Positions 46,085-57,975 of a stretch of DNA of 64,000 nucleotides are shown here, in pieces (the stretch's first letter is position 1; each line of letters starts with the position of its first letter). Below the pieces are notes generated by a model. The model did not search any database. It had not been told where the DNA came from and worked only from the letters and a program-made list of their open reading frames with translations. The DNA is from Rosa chinensis (Eukaryota > Streptophyta > Magnoliopsida > Rosales > Rosaceae): the NCBI RefSeq assembly GCF_002994745.2, contig NC_037090.1, forward strand, positions 2,046,001 to 2,110,000. The letters run 5' to 3'. The position numbers and the translations under genes were made by a program.

Positions 46085-48715
46085 CTATCGACCCGTCGGA
46101 TTGACAATCTGCGAGAAGATTGCGCTATCATTATCGGGGGCGGCTTCGTTGTTATTGGATGATGGTGGTGGTTGTTCTTCCCCTATTTCACTCTCACTTC
46201 CAAGACTGAGGTTGCTATAATGTATGGCCATCATGTGCTGGTTTCTCAAACTAGCATCATCAGAGTCGGATCGGGTTCGTGACGCCAATCCTGTCGACCC
46301 ACTATCTGTCCCCTCCTGCAACTGGAGAGCAAACTCAAGGTTCCACAAGATGTCATTCAAACTCGGGCGATCAACTCCGCACTCAGACAAGCACTTCTCC
46401 GCTGTGTCTGCAAATTTATTGATGCTTTCCATGTTCACTTTGCCCTTCAAATGAGGGTCAATGATTTCTTCTAGAATCCCTTTCTTTTGGCAATGTAGTG
46501 CCCAATCTGCTAGACTAACCTGTTCTTTTGGAAGGTTTGGATTTAGAGCAGGCCTTGCACACAACACCTCAAATAGGACAACCCCAAAGGAGTAGACATC
46601 AGATTTTTCAGTCAGTTGTTGTCTTTTGAAGTATTCAGGATCCAAATACCCAAAGCTACCCTTCACTACTGTGCTAACGTGACCCTTGTTCAAGTCTGGG
46701 CCAGTTTTCGAGAGCCCGAAATCAGAGACCTTAGCCTCCCAATTCTCATCCAAGAGAATGTTTGTTGTTTTGACATCTCTATGAATGATTGTCCATCTTG
46801 CCCCTGTGTGAAGGTAGTGAAGTCCTTTAGCTGCTCCAATGCAAATCTCCAGCCTTTGCTTCCATGACAAATGAGTCTTGTTGCCCTTGTAAATGTGCTC
46901 TCTAAGTGTGCCGCGTGACATGTAGTCATAAACCAAGCACATTTCATTGTCTTCCTCACAGAATCCAATAAGAGAAACCAAATGCTTGTGCCTCAACTCC
47001 GAAAGCATCTCAATTTCTGTCTGGAATTCGTGTACTCCTTGTTCGGATTGAGGGTTAGACCTCTTGATGGCCACTTTGGTAGCTCCATTGTCAATAACTC
47101 CCTTGTACACCTTCCCAAACCCTCCAACACCAATCACATTAGTCTCATCAAAATTCTTGGTGGCCTGTTTCATCTCAACAAATGAGAAGCGCCTGCACCG
47201 GCCTTGAGCAGCTGACGATAGGTGTCTGCTACCGTTACTCCTGCCCGAACCTGTGGATTTTGTGCCACTAGTGTGCGAGTTGCCATAAATTGGAAGCCAG
47301 CTATTAGTATGTGATTCAGTTCCTTGGACTCGCTTCTTCCTTTGGTACACAGCAATGCACAATGCAGCCACTATCCCAGCAGCTGCAGCTCCTCCTGCGG
47401 CTCCACCAATCACATGAGCTTTGTTTGAACCCGTTTCCTTATCCTTTTGATTTTCGAAGTTTTTCTTTTGCTCTTCCTCGTTCTTTTCCAACATTTCCGA
47501 AGGCTTGGGATTAGGACCGGCCAAACTTTTACCAGTTTCAAGCTTGAATATCTCCACGCCGTTGAGCAATGCATCATAGTACTGTGGTTTTGAATCCGGA
47601 TTAGGATGCAAAGTTAGCCAAAGGTCGCCACCACTCTTTTCATCAAGTATTGTCGCGTAGTCTCTGTATGCAGCTTTTCCGATCCCTCCTGACCATCCGA
47701 TCACATCGGCTGCAGGCTCCGCGGTTTGGTTGTTAATGTAAATGGTGAATACAACCTGATTCGCTTTGGTGTTTTTATTGTCGCAAAAGTGTAGCCTCAC
47801 AATGTACATGTACTTGGTATCAACCTGGTTGAACATCCATGTGAGGTTGCTATTTATATTTACAGACCCATTAGGACCCATTGATCTTGCAGTGGTATAA
47901 ATATCAACAGGAGCAGAATAGTCTGGGATATCTTTGTACTCAATTTTCGTCTTATTGTCAGCCAGATTGGGGACCCCAGCATTAGCACCAAATATATAAC
48001 TACCGTCATCATACCAAGTCCTTCCTAAGGAGCCAGAGTCCTTGGTTGGTGGAATGGAACTCCCACCGACGTTCAACCTATACAATGTCTGCAAATTCGA
48101 GCTCTTGCTGTCGAAGGACTGATCCGGATTTCCAACAAGAGTAGCCTGGTCGAATAAGTCATCTGGGGCGGGGACAAACTCAATGCCATTGACAAAGGCA
48201 AAACCTGTGTTGACCGAAAATGTGAGTTCCAGATCATCCTTGGTGAGTGGAGCCACGGAGTACTCTCTTACGATATAAGCTTGCGTGGTCGCCTTGCAAG
48301 TGATTGAGGCGCTGAAGTTCTTCAACAATGTGACTCCATTTGCCATAACCGAAAAAAAGGCCTGCTCGGCATTGTGGCTGCCATAGTTTGCAGGATAGAA
48401 ATGTAGCCTGAGGAAGTACCTTTGCTTAGATTTGGCCGACAACTTGTACGTGGCATTTGAGGTGAAGATCCTGGCCTTCATGTATGGGATCTCGGAACTG
48501 AGTGCAGGGTCTTGGTACTGAGCTTGGGCCTGAACGGAATTCGAAGCAGTAACAAACTTCGAGTCTGGTAACCATTTTCGCCCGTCTGCATCTGTGTCTT
48601 CATTTTCTGAGCCGCAGCCGAGCATCAACGAGTCCGGGCTCGCCGCTTGCAGGCCAAAACTTAGGAAGGAAGACACAAAAGCGAGAAAGAAAACAATGTT
48701 GGTTCCGGTGGACAT
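46085..48715 (-). CDS. CrRLK1L receptor kinase, ANXUR/FERONIA type
   Basis: A single-exon gene of 876 residues; the ATG at 48715 begins a signal peptide (MSTGTNIVFFLAFVSSFLSFG). Residues ~30-395 form the malectin-like ectodomain (LGCGSENEDTDADGRKWLPD; second lobe from LYRLNVGG), which in this family binds RALF peptides and cell-wall pectin. A Gly/Ala-rich transmembrane helix is at ~435-456. The kinase has GVGGFGKV (529-536), VAIK Lys551, HRD (645-647), DFG (665-667) and GSFGYLDPEYF, all intact. The sequence around NVIGVGGFGKVYKGVID and the C-terminal LEFALQLQEG are closest, by recall, to ANXUR1/2, which keep pollen tubes intact. FERONIA itself is possible. Lack of introns is normal for the family. 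Confidence 0.96.
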   Translation of the reverse strand: MSTGTNIVFFLAFVSSFLSFGLQAASPDSLMLGCGSENEDTDADGRKWLPDSKFVTASNSVQAQAQYQDPALSSEIPYMKARIFTSNATYKLSAKSKQRYFLRLHFYPANYGSHNAEQAFFSVMANGVTLLKNFSASITCKATTQAYIVREYSVAPLTKDDLELTFSVNTGFAFVNGIEFVPAPDDLFDQATLVGNPDQSFDSKSSNLQTLYRLNVGGSSIPPTKDSGSLGRTWYDDGSYIFGANAGVPNLADNKTKIEYKDIPDYSAPVDIYTTARSMGPNGSVNINSNLTWMFNQVDTKYMYIVRLHFCDNKNTKANQVVFTIYINNQTAEPAADVIGWSGGIGKAAYRDYATILDEKSGGDLWLTLHPNPDSKPQYYDALLNGVEIFKLETGKSLAGPNPKPSEMLEKNEEEQKKNFENQKDKETGSNKAHVIGGAAGGAAAAGIVAALCIAVYQRKKRVQGTESHTNSWLPIYGNSHTSGTKSTGSGRSNGSRHLSSAAQGRCRRFSFVEMKQATKNFDETNVIGVGGFGKVYKGVIDNGATKVAIKRSNPQSEQGVHEFQTEIEMLSELRHKHLVSLIGFCEEDNEMCLVYDYMSRGTLREHIYKGNKTHLSWKQRLEICIGAAKGLHYLHTGARWTIIHRDVKTTNILLDENWEAKVSDFGLSKTGPDLNKGHVSTVVKGSFGYLDPEYFKRQQLTEKSDVYSFGVVLFEVLCARPALNPNLPKEQVSLADWALHCQKKGILEEIIDPHLKGKVNMESINKFADTAEKCLSECGVDRPSLNDILWNLEFALQLQEGTDSGSTGLASRTRSDSDDASLRNQHMMAIHYSNLSLGSESEIGEEQPPPSSNNNEAAPDNDSAIFSQIVNPTGR

Positions 48716-49905
48716 GACTAGCAAGCGAAGACCAAAGAGAGAGACGTAGCTCTCTCAATGGCGTACAGGAAAACAAAATGGAGTGTGTTTTAATTGCAAG
48801 AGAAAGACGAAGAAGAAAGCGTTTCGTTTTCCTGTACGCCCGAGAAATCAAAAGGGTTTGTTCTTTTTCCTAGTAGCTTTCGTTTATCTTGATTTTCTGT
48901 AATTAATTTAACCCTCCCCTACGTAAATCCATATCTAGTTAAACCCCAAAGGGTTAGCTGCCTTACCTGGATCTGAAAAGCTAGACCAGGCAAGACGAGG
49001 GAGAGTTAGAAAGAGGTTAGGTCTTTACTTTGATTCTTTGTATTATGATTTCTTCTGCTTTGTTTCTTCGTTTTGGTTTTCCATATTTGGAGGCTATACA
49101 GAGCTACATTGTTTGTTGGCGACAGAGAAAGCGGTTTGAAACCAGTGATTGCGAGCAAGAAGCGTTGATTGTATAGGTTTGATTGGTTGTGGATGACAAG
49201 CGTTTGAAATTTTCTATTAACAGCAAGATGAACATGGAATAGGCTAAATACAGAATAGCTGACTCTTCGTCGGTTAATTTGAAATAACCACAAAACGGAG
49301 TAGACTGGTTTCAGGCAGATTAGTGACAAGTTTTTGTTCTCGATCATTCTATGAGATATTAAAACACTTAAATTCATGTATATAATTAGAGTAATGTGAT
49401 TAGGTGTATACTAACTTGCTTTCCTTCCCAAGTTGCTTTATTAAAATGATTTCCAGTGCTAATAATCTCTTTAAATTAGTTCCATCAATGTTCTAGCCTT
49501 CTAGGGTCTTCATTAGCGTCAAGGCATAAAATTTCTAAAAGTTCAAAATAGTTGGATTTTGCATGCATGCTATAGTAAGGAGATTTAAATAAACTTGGTT
49601 CAAATTCTAAGTTCGACTGAAAAGTTATTTTTGTTAAACAATGATGTTTTTAGGACTTATATGTATAAAATATATGTTGAAAGATCGGAGCTCTTGGACT
49701 CTATCTCTAGGAACGAAATGTGCTATAGTAAGGGTTTTTAAATTAAACCGGGTCAAAATTCAAGTTCAAGTGAAAAATTATTTATATTAAAAAAAATGAC
49801 ATTTTCAGTACTCATAAAACATATGTTGAAATATCGGAGCCCTTCGACTCTATCTCTAGGAACGACATAACCTTAAAATTTAATTATGACTATAAATATT
49901 TCAAC
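48716..49905. other. Kinase promoter region and intergenic DNA
   Basis: 48716-49000 is the kinase 5' flank with CCTGTACGCC inverted repeats at about 48765 and 48831. A tandem duplication lies at 49565-49870. No other gene supported. Confidence 0.45.
49565..49870. repeat. Diverged ~155-bp tandem duplication
   Basis: Two units starting GCTATAGTAAGG and ending in GACTCTATCTCTAGGAACGA (about 49569-49718 and 49722-49866), roughly 80% alike by eye. Confidence 0.75.
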
Positions 49906-49926
49906 AAGACACTAGAATGTGACAGA

Positions 49927-50418
49927 AGTTTTTTTTTTTTTTTTTAGAGAAGGAAATGCATTGCATTAAACTGCTAAACGCAATCGAGATACAAGTACAG
50001 GTATAAGTACCGGAAAGTCAAAATGACAATCCACAACCTAATATGAAAGTCAGGAAACAAAAGAGTCATCGCTACTAACTAGCTGCGCTGCCTGTAACTT
50101 TCACAAGAAAATACTTAAAATCACAAAATGGAAGAAGTGGAAAAATGTCTTCACTTCTTCTCTTCAACCTAATCTAGAACTTCTTTGGTTGAAGAACAAA
50201 AACTGTGGTGGCCTCGTTAAAATCTTGTTTAGATAAAACCCAGTGGGAAAAACTCCAAACCGAGAAAAGAGTACCACCCATACAAAACAAAACACACCAC
50301 AAAAACTGCACTGTCTGGAAAGACCCAGACCTATCACCCAAAATGGGAGAGAACGGGGGAGGGGGAAAACAAGTTGGTTGTGTCCAAATGACACCCGTTA
50401 CTGCTCTTGCAAAATACT
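49927..50418 (-). mobile_element. 5'-truncated LINE insertion
   Basis: A 21-bp direct repeat beginning AAGACACTAGAATGTGAC flanks it at 49906-49926 and 50419-50439. The left end is a T-run (the A tail on the minus strand). The body contains TTTTTCCCACTGGGTTTTATC and TTTTAACGAGGCCACC on the minus strand, motifs I have seen in plant L1 3' ends. Only the 3' end (~490 bp) inserted; no reverse transcriptase is present. Confidence 0.8.
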
Positions 50419-50948
50419 AAGACACTAGAATGTGACAGATTGCCCGATGCGATCGATGTGATATACATCATACACTAAAGAGTGCAACCTGACAATTTTC
50501 TCATGCTTTCCTAACCCAGAAACCTATCCAATAAGTGTGAATTTCATTGAGACCCTTACCCCCATATAATTATTTCTTGGTTTGTCAACAAACAAACTGG
50601 TCAATCTAAAGAGGATTCCACAAAGATATACAAATCAAATATAGCAAGCACAACAATTTTCAAAATAACATTTTTTACGACATGCCATTTTCATTTCACA
50701 TGAAAACCCATAATTGGCTACAACAGATCTCACCATCGGCAAAGATGGTTGCAAATTCGTTGCTGTATTTAAGTAATAACACTTTCAAAAGCTGAACAAG
50801 AACATTACAAAAAACCAAATATGGCATAAAAGAGGAAGTTGTTTACCACTTTACCCAGATAGTAAATCTTAATACCCAAAAGGAAGAAACCCTAAAAGGT
50901 AAATTAGAAGATAATATAGCAAAAAGAGCTCGACAGACAGGTATGCAC

Positions 50949-51098
50949 CTATAAATTTTGGGAACTTCCTAAAGAAAGAGATTGCGACTTCATCAGAAGA
51001 GACGAACTCGCGGCCCGTCTCCTGAAGGGATTAATTGGACACTCAACGACGCCGTTCTCGTCGTTCATTTCACTTGAAGCTAAGCCGCCGTCAAGGTT
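50949..51098 (-). other. Possible terminal exon, unidentified
   Basis: After a GTGCACAG acceptor-like site, 49 open codons (NLDGGLASSEMNDENGVVEC, then PINPFRRRAASSSLLMKSQS) run to TAG at 50949-50951. The composition is protein-like and less AT-rich than its surroundings. I do not recognise the family and could not join upstream exons with confidence. It may be a gene remnant or the last exon of a poorly visible minus-strand gene in 50900-55100. Confidence 0.35.
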
Positions 51099-51253
51099 CT
51101 GTGCACGTACGGAATATTAACCCGTCGACATAGACGTCATTGTTTCCTGGGCATCAGTGACAATAGAAACCGTAGATTGGAATCAGCAAGAACAAAAGTG
51201 ACAATCGGTCCACAGGTTCACGATTCTGGCTTCACTCACTGTTTTATAAATTA

Positions 51254-51310
51254 CTAGCCTTTCTGCACGCGCTATGCGCGTGCGAAAGGGCCGCGCTCGC
51301 GCGTGCGATT
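51254..51310 (-). mobile_element. Helitron 3' terminus
   Basis: On the minus strand a perfect-looking hairpin GCACGCGC-ATA-GCGCGTGC is followed by AGAAAGG and CTAG, then T. A GC hairpin about 7-12 bp before CTRR-T is the defining Helitron 3' end. The 5' TC end to the right was not identified, so the element's extent is unknown. Confidence 0.6.
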
Positions 51311-52749
51311 TATTTTTATTTTACACATTTTTCTTTTTCAAATTGAAGACACTCATATCTAGGATAGAGACTTAAAAAAAAAAAAAAAAAAAAAGAGAGA
51401 GAAGAAGAAAAACTAATCGCATATATGGCAGACGTTCATCTAGTTTCCGCGTGTGAATTTATTTTCTTTTACACATCCGTTAAAATTTATTTTTACATGG
51501 TGTTTAGATAGTAAGTGAGACAGTACTATGACCAACTATTTACAATTATAATTGCATAAAACAAATAAAATTATTTGAACAATATCTATTTAGACTTACA
51601 ATAATACTTATATTAATTTTGATTTTCAACGGCTCATAACCTTACACAAAACTTTAGATTATCCTCAAATGCCATACTATGGAGGATAGCCCTCTAACTA
51701 ATTTTGCCTATTGTGGATCCATTTCCTTCAACTTTGCCTTCAGCCCTGCCCCCACTGGGAGAGGATTTCCCCTATCTGCACTTTAGCCGGCCAGCCCTCA
51801 AAATTGAGATTGTGTGTCTGAGTCCTTTCATCTTTAAGATTAAGGACTCATGCCCAGCTGTAGCTCGAAGCATCATTCTCTTGCACTATCGTGAACTACT
51901 ACGTTGTATTCACCTTGAATGCTACTTCTCTGTACACTTTTGAGTCCCCAAGACAGACATTGATTTAAGAAATTTCATATAGTAATGGTGCCACTAACTC
52001 TAAAACTAATTCTTCATCACCTTGAATTGTTAGTACAGAGCCAAACTTAAAAGGAAAAAAAGAAAGAAAAAAAAAAAAGAGAGAAAAAAGGAGAAATATA
52101 AACAACAGAATTATTTTAAATTGATTTGAGACAACTGCATAATCATAAATCAAGAGTCCGAGAGCAAACAGTACAATATCATCACTACAACTCATCTAAA
52201 ACAAAAGTTAAAGATTTAAGTGCATGTTCCAGATTCTCACTTTCGAATAGTGAAACAATAGTATAGTTTATTGTACTTAATAAAAACAACAACTAATGAA
52301 TAAAAAGGTTTAAGTGAGCAGGATAAAAGAATAAGAAAAAAAAAACGTAATGGGCATCAAATTAAGCAAGTCATGAACCGAACAGAAATCCCGAACTCCT
52401 GCATCTGTCCTCCAATAAAAGAAAAGTAATAAAAGGAAAGAGGTAGTATCAATATATACGTTCACCTGAAGAACAATAAGGAGCAAATATTAGATATACA
52501 ACAAAAAGTAATTGAGTAATTCATACATTGATTGAAACTTTCATTAAAACTGTAAGTCAAAAAAAAAAAAAAAGCATCAAATATGTCTGAAATCAAGCAA
52601 AAAGGCAATAGAGAAAAACAAACAGACATACATTGCCAGGAACTGAACTAATGCTTTCATTGAAAAAACCTACCAATTGGTTGTTTTTCGGGAATTTAAT
52701 CTTCCTCTGAAATGCAGACACAACTAAAAGAATGGATGCATTCTCAAAA

Positions 52750-52788
<39 letters not shown>

Positions 52789-53420
52789 AAAAATGGATGT
52801 GTAAGTTCAATTGGTCAAAGCCTTATATAAATGAAATGATAAAAAAAAATCAAGAATTACCACTACTGAAACTCTAGAAACAACCATGGGTCATCGACTC
52901 CAGTTGCATGAACGTAAATAGCACCTGCAGCCCCCTTTGCAAGATTAAAAAATGAGTGGCAAAAGGCTCACCAGCAACAAATATTGACAATTAAAGCATA
53001 AGACACAACTGATAAAGTGATAAGGACACCCAATCACACAATTTCCTATGCATACTTAAGGTAATACTAAAAAATCAAACAAACAAACAACAATATGATA
53101 AACGGGTAACTATGTGTTTCTTGAATATTTATTTCTCTAATCTGCAGTCCAGTCTTGAGCACTGTAACATGAAATAGCAATCAACTTAAATCAATCATGA
53201 AGGAGAGAAAGAACCTTCTTTCAGTACATAAGTCCCCATAAGACCTATATATAAACACCCCCACAGAATAATATAGGCAGAAATTGCTTACCAAACGGAT
53301 CACTGAATAGAACCAAGCCTCTTGAAGCAAATCCACAGAAAGCACAGAGCTTTAGTTTTACCAAATATCAATCATCATAATCATCACTATTATAGAAGCA
53401 ATGCAAGGCATAATGGTATG
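51311..53420. other. AT-rich non-coding stretch
   Basis: Part may belong to the Helitron. Contains an A-run (51373-51394) and an (AAAT)n microsatellite (52747-52788). No exon or gene I can support. Confidence 0.4.
52747..52788. repeat. (AAAT)n microsatellite
   Basis: About ten AAAT units. Confidence 0.9.
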
Positions 53421-54702
53421 TGTCTTTAATCATATTTATCAAACAACAGAAAGAAAGAAAGCAATGTAATCCCACACGTTACACTACCTAATGAAAGAAT
53501 ATCAGACAAATTTCATTGAGGGCCATAATGATATTCAAAAACAGGAACAACATATCTTGAGATGAGATGAGTTGATGGGTTGATCTGGTTGCACAGTCAA
53601 TTTTCTCTAGTTGCATGGCTGATCACTCCTGAAATGAGATTTCCATTCAAACTAAACATGGTGTTAATCACTCCTGGCTGTTTGAAACAGAAGAATCAAG
53701 AGATAAAAAAAAATAATAATAAAATAAAATAAAGAGCATCAAATACGTCTGAATAAATATAAATGAAAAGAAAAGTTAAAACTCAGTAATGAACTTAATG
53801 AAACCCAGATAATAGATTTAGGCATAACTCTGTTCTCCAGACTCTTTAATGGGTGCCAAATAACCACAGAAAAAACAAACGAAGCGCTTTCTGCAGCCCA
53901 AGAGAAAATTGAATAACACAAATAATAGAATCAATCACTACAAACCCATAGAATCACTTAACTCAACAAAAAGGGTGGACCTGTAAAGTGAAGTTCGAAA
54001 GTCCCTTCTTCCAATCCACCGGTATCCCTTCAAGCATTGTGTCTAACCAAACAAATCATGCTGTCTTTAATCATATTTATCAAACAACAGAAAGAAAGAA
54101 AGCAATGTAATCCCACACGTTACACTACCTAATGAAAGAATATCAGACAAATTTCATTGAGGGCCATAATGATATTCAAAAACAGGAACAACATATCTTG
54201 AGATGAGATGAGTTGATGGGTTGATCTGGTTGCACAGTCAATTTTCTCTAGTTGCATGGCTGATCACTCCTGAAATGAGATTTCCATTCAAACTAAACAT
54301 GGTGTTAATCACTCCTGGCTGTTTGAAACAGAAGAATCAAGAGATAAAAAAAAATAATAATAAAATAAAATAAAGAGCATCAAATACGTCTGAATAAATA
54401 TAAATGAAAAGAAAAGTTAAAACTCAGTAATGAACTTAATGAAACCCAGATAATAGATTTAGGCATAACTCTGTTCTCCAGACTCTTTAATGGGTGCCAA
54501 ATAACCACAGAAAAAACAAACGAAGCGCTTTCTGCAGCCCAAGAGAAAATTGAATAACACAAATAATAGAATCAATCACTACAAACCCATAGAATCACTT
54601 AACTCAACAAAAAGGGTGGACCTGTAAAGTGAAGTTCGAAAGTCCCTTCTTCCAATCCACCGGTATCCCTTCAAGCATTGTGTCTAACCAAACAAATCAT
54701 GC
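53421..54702. repeat. 641-bp tandem duplication
   Basis: 53421-54061 is repeated at 54062-54702, starting TGTCTTTAATCATATTTATC and ending ACCAAACAAATCATGC; I saw no difference between copies. No coding signature. Confidence 0.93.
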
Positions 54703-55977
54703 TATCTTCAAACACGTTTGAACTAAAATTCAAAACTAAAAATTGGTATTTCAAATAATAATCAACAGAATGAAACAATAGGAAGCCTATCCAAAAGCCA
54801 AAATTGAAATTGATGACGAAAAGAGAAGTGTAATTAAAACCAAACCAGTGAAACACCCACCTGTCAATACAAAATCTCAAAAATAGGAACCAAATAACGT
54901 TTCGATTGGAGATTTGGGTGTATTCGAATTTTCTCTTTTCCCCTTTATATGTTGGTCATCACCTTTCTCGTATTATATAGATCATATCTGGTAGTTGTAA
55001 CTGAGATGGGAATGGTGGTGAGTTCATCTCTCCTTGATCGACTCCCACGTTCCGTCGTGCGGTTTTCTTTTCCTCTTCGGTTGTGTGTATGTAGTGGGAT
55101 TACGTTTCACACGTCTCTTTTTCACATACTTCTTTTTATTTATTTTCTTTTTTGTTTTACTATACTACCCCTCCAGATTTGTTTGTCTGACATAGCTTAA
55201 CAGGGTTAATTGTGGTAGTTCAAATTTTGGTGAAGCTTTTGGAGGCTTCGCTTTATTGTAGTAGAGATAATAACCTGATGCGGAAAAGACTCAAATGCCC
55301 TCGTCACTAAACCTTCTACTTTTCCGTCAGAAAACCGCAAGACGATCGTTACCTCAAACTTGAGAATGATATAACTCTGTTTTTTGATAAAGAAAGAGAA
55401 ATAGAAACGAAACCTTCTTGGGCCGCCTAAATTTAAAAAGGTCAAGATTAAGAGTAAGCTAACATCTAAATGCTTCGAGACCAGGATTGATTGCCTGAAC
55501 TGAATTGGCCAGGCTATAATATTAGTAACAAAACTTTTTTCTCTGAACACATGGACGAAAGATATTTTATCAAACTGAGTAACCAGAATCTTTATGTCTT
55601 GAATTGATGCAGAACGGATGACAGCTCAATTCGAAGCGCAGTTTGATCGTGCAAAAGGAGGAAAACGAAAGTTACTAGTAGCTACGCCATAGCTTGGTGT
55701 CCGATTGGAGCGCGCCATAGCTTTCCGGAAAGGGAATCACCCCAGGAACAAAACTCGTTGCTATGCCATGACGTGTGGGCTTTTTCAAGCTTTCGGGGTC
55801 GTTTAGGGCCTCAAAACTGCAATTTACTGTTTTTTCGAATTTTCGGTTTCCTTGTTTTTTTGGGTTTGTTTTATTTTTACCCTTGGACTTTAGGGTTTCA
55901 TTGTTAGTCGCCCTAGGGTTTCTTTTCTGATATATAAGCAACCTTAAACGGCTGCAGAACTATATTTTATCATATTA
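54703..55977. other. Intergenic with LTR-like promoter block
   Basis: 55000-55110 is a GC-richer, UTR-like block (either strand) with no identifiable frame. 55850-55980 has TAGGGTTTC repeats then TGATATATAAGC, resembling a retroelement promoter. At 55229-55250 a GAAGC...GCTTC hairpin occurs. No gene is supported. Confidence 0.4.
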
Positions 55978-56330
55978 TCAATCAAATTGAGATTTATCTC
56001 TTTTTATCTCTGGTGGACTCAAGAACCTTTGTTTTAAGTTTATTGCTTGTAAACCTAGGTGATCTTTTCCGACTGCGTCATGAATTAAAACAGGCAAGCG
56101 CCGAGGGGAATCATAAGTAACATTAAAGCAATTGATTACAAGTTTGGAATCACCTTCAGTCAAAATGTGCTTGAAACCATTATGCAAAGCATGCACGAGG
56201 CCATGCATCTTTCAGAACTCTGAACTCAGAGACAGGGACTGTTGTAAAACCAATGTTATTTGCACCAATCAACACGGCCAATCCATCCTTCTTACATCTG
56301 GCTCAGTAAGTCTTCACATCTAGTTCTGTG
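55978..56330 (-). pseudogene. RNase H-like (RVT_3) domain fragment
   Basis: The minus strand encodes GANNIGFTTVPVSEFRVLKD, then after a frameshift HGLVHALHNGFKHILTEGDS and KLVINCFNVTYDSPRRLPVL. This is the RVT_3 RNase H-like fold found in plant non-LTR elements and domesticated relatives (EFRAL..GL..A...G...I..EGDSK motif, including the Glu and Asp metal ligands). Both sides are truncated. A dead fragment. Confidence 0.7.
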
Positions 56331-56476
56331 TAAAGGGGAAGCCGAGGAGCAATGCATGCAGTGTTTACATGGTCATATATTTTACTGCTATTTGATGCTT
56401 CCTGCTCTATGGAAACTTGATATATCAGTTTGATTGAATTATAATGGGATATAATTGGTTATTGCTATGTCATATC

Positions 56477-57970
56477 TGTAAACACGAAAAATCCTGCGAC
56501 GAATGAAAGAAGGACACGTGAACAAAATAATAATTTTATTAATTTAAATGCGGGTTACAATCTCTGTAGATACTCTTTCACAAAATTCTCCTTTGATTCG
56601 ATCTCTGACGTTGATTTGATCAAAGGGTAGCGAGCACTTGATCTTGAATCGAACGGTTGTAGTGTGAGCTTCTTGCTATGTTGATGATTTGAGGAAGACA
56701 ATTGACCAAGGGCTGTAGAAGCTTGATATTGATCAGATTTAGGGCCACGAGTGGTGTCACGTGGTGAGCGTTCTTTGGCTTTGGTAGGGGATGAACCAGC
56801 ACATGTGTTTGGTGCTTGTTGATTCTCCACGAGCTTGATGAAGAACTTTGGCAGAAGTTTTGCTTTGTTGACGACTTGAAGACGACGGATGATCAAGGGC
56901 TGTAGAGACTTGAACTTGATCAGATTTGAACCACGAGCGGTGTCACATGGCGAGTATGGCTTTTGATGGTGGATGAATCAGCACATGTGTTTGGTGCTTG
57001 TTGATCCTCCGCGTGTTTGACGACTTCCGAGCTTGTAGGTGATTTCCCTTGCTTGTCTGAAGTCGGCGAGGTGAAGAGACCGGCTATTTGGCAGCTTGAT
57101 GGTTCTTCACGAGCTTGGGAGACTTCTGAGCTTTGGAGAGGTTTCTTCCGTCTGCTTGCGTCCCTCTGTCTGTCGTCGTCCTCGATGGTGTACTTGACTC
57201 AAGGGCGATTGACGCTTGATCTTGAGTCGTATGATGGCCACGAGGGTTGACACGTGACGAGTACTTTGGCTTGAGGTTGGTGATGAACCGGCTATTTGGC
57301 AGCTTGATGGCTCTTCATGTGCTTGAAGACTTATGAACTTTGGGAGCGATTTTTCTCTCCTTCCACTGAAGTCCTTTTCTTGATTTGAGAGGGGCTATTT
57401 ATAGTGTCGGCGTCTCTCTTAATTTGGAATGCCTTGATGACATGTAATTAATTGCATTTTCATTAATAGCATAATCAAATCAATCAGCTTTAATTGATCG
57501 ATTTAATCACGACTATTAAGGAATTGAGCCAATCAATTTGATGGCTTATTTTAATTGTATTTCATTAATAGCATAATCAAATCAATCAGATTTAATTAAC
57601 TGATTTAATCATGACTATTAAGGAATTAGTCAATTAATTTGATGGCTGATTTTCGTCTTGATTATCAATTTAAATAAATTGATATCTAATCAGCAGATGA
57701 GATTTAATGCTTGATTTTATTCGGAATCAATTGATTTGATTGATCCGCTTTAATATCAATTGATTTTGCCGGAGCAAATTCATTTATTGCCGTCGAGCCT
57801 TTCATGTATCGCCAAGTGTCATTCTTTGAGTCTGCATGATTTTGCTGACTCACAAGCCACGTGGACAATTTGCGGGACCCACATGCTGAATAAATTTGTT
57901 CGGTCATAATTTCAAGTGGTGACCGAATTATTTAATGAATTTTATTTTCATTAAATTTTTGGTGTCTCCA
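56477..57970 (-). mobile_element. Solo LTR with 5-bp target duplication
   Basis: On the minus strand it starts TGGAGACACCAAAAATTTAATG and ends ATTTTTCGTGTTTACA; ATATC flanks it at 56472-56476 and 57971-57975. It contains a TATAAATAGCCCC box (about 57390-57402), a CGCATTTAAATTAATAAAATT polyadenylation-like region, about 185-bp degenerate tandem units (56600-57000) and two ~98-bp units (57463-57655). 1494 bp with no internal region, so it arose by LTR-LTR recombination. Confidence 0.85.
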
Positions 57971-57975
57971 ATATC

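Noticed and set aside
55225..55270. Helitron end at the GAAGC...GCTTC hairpin
   Set aside because: No CTRR-T at the proper distance on either strand.
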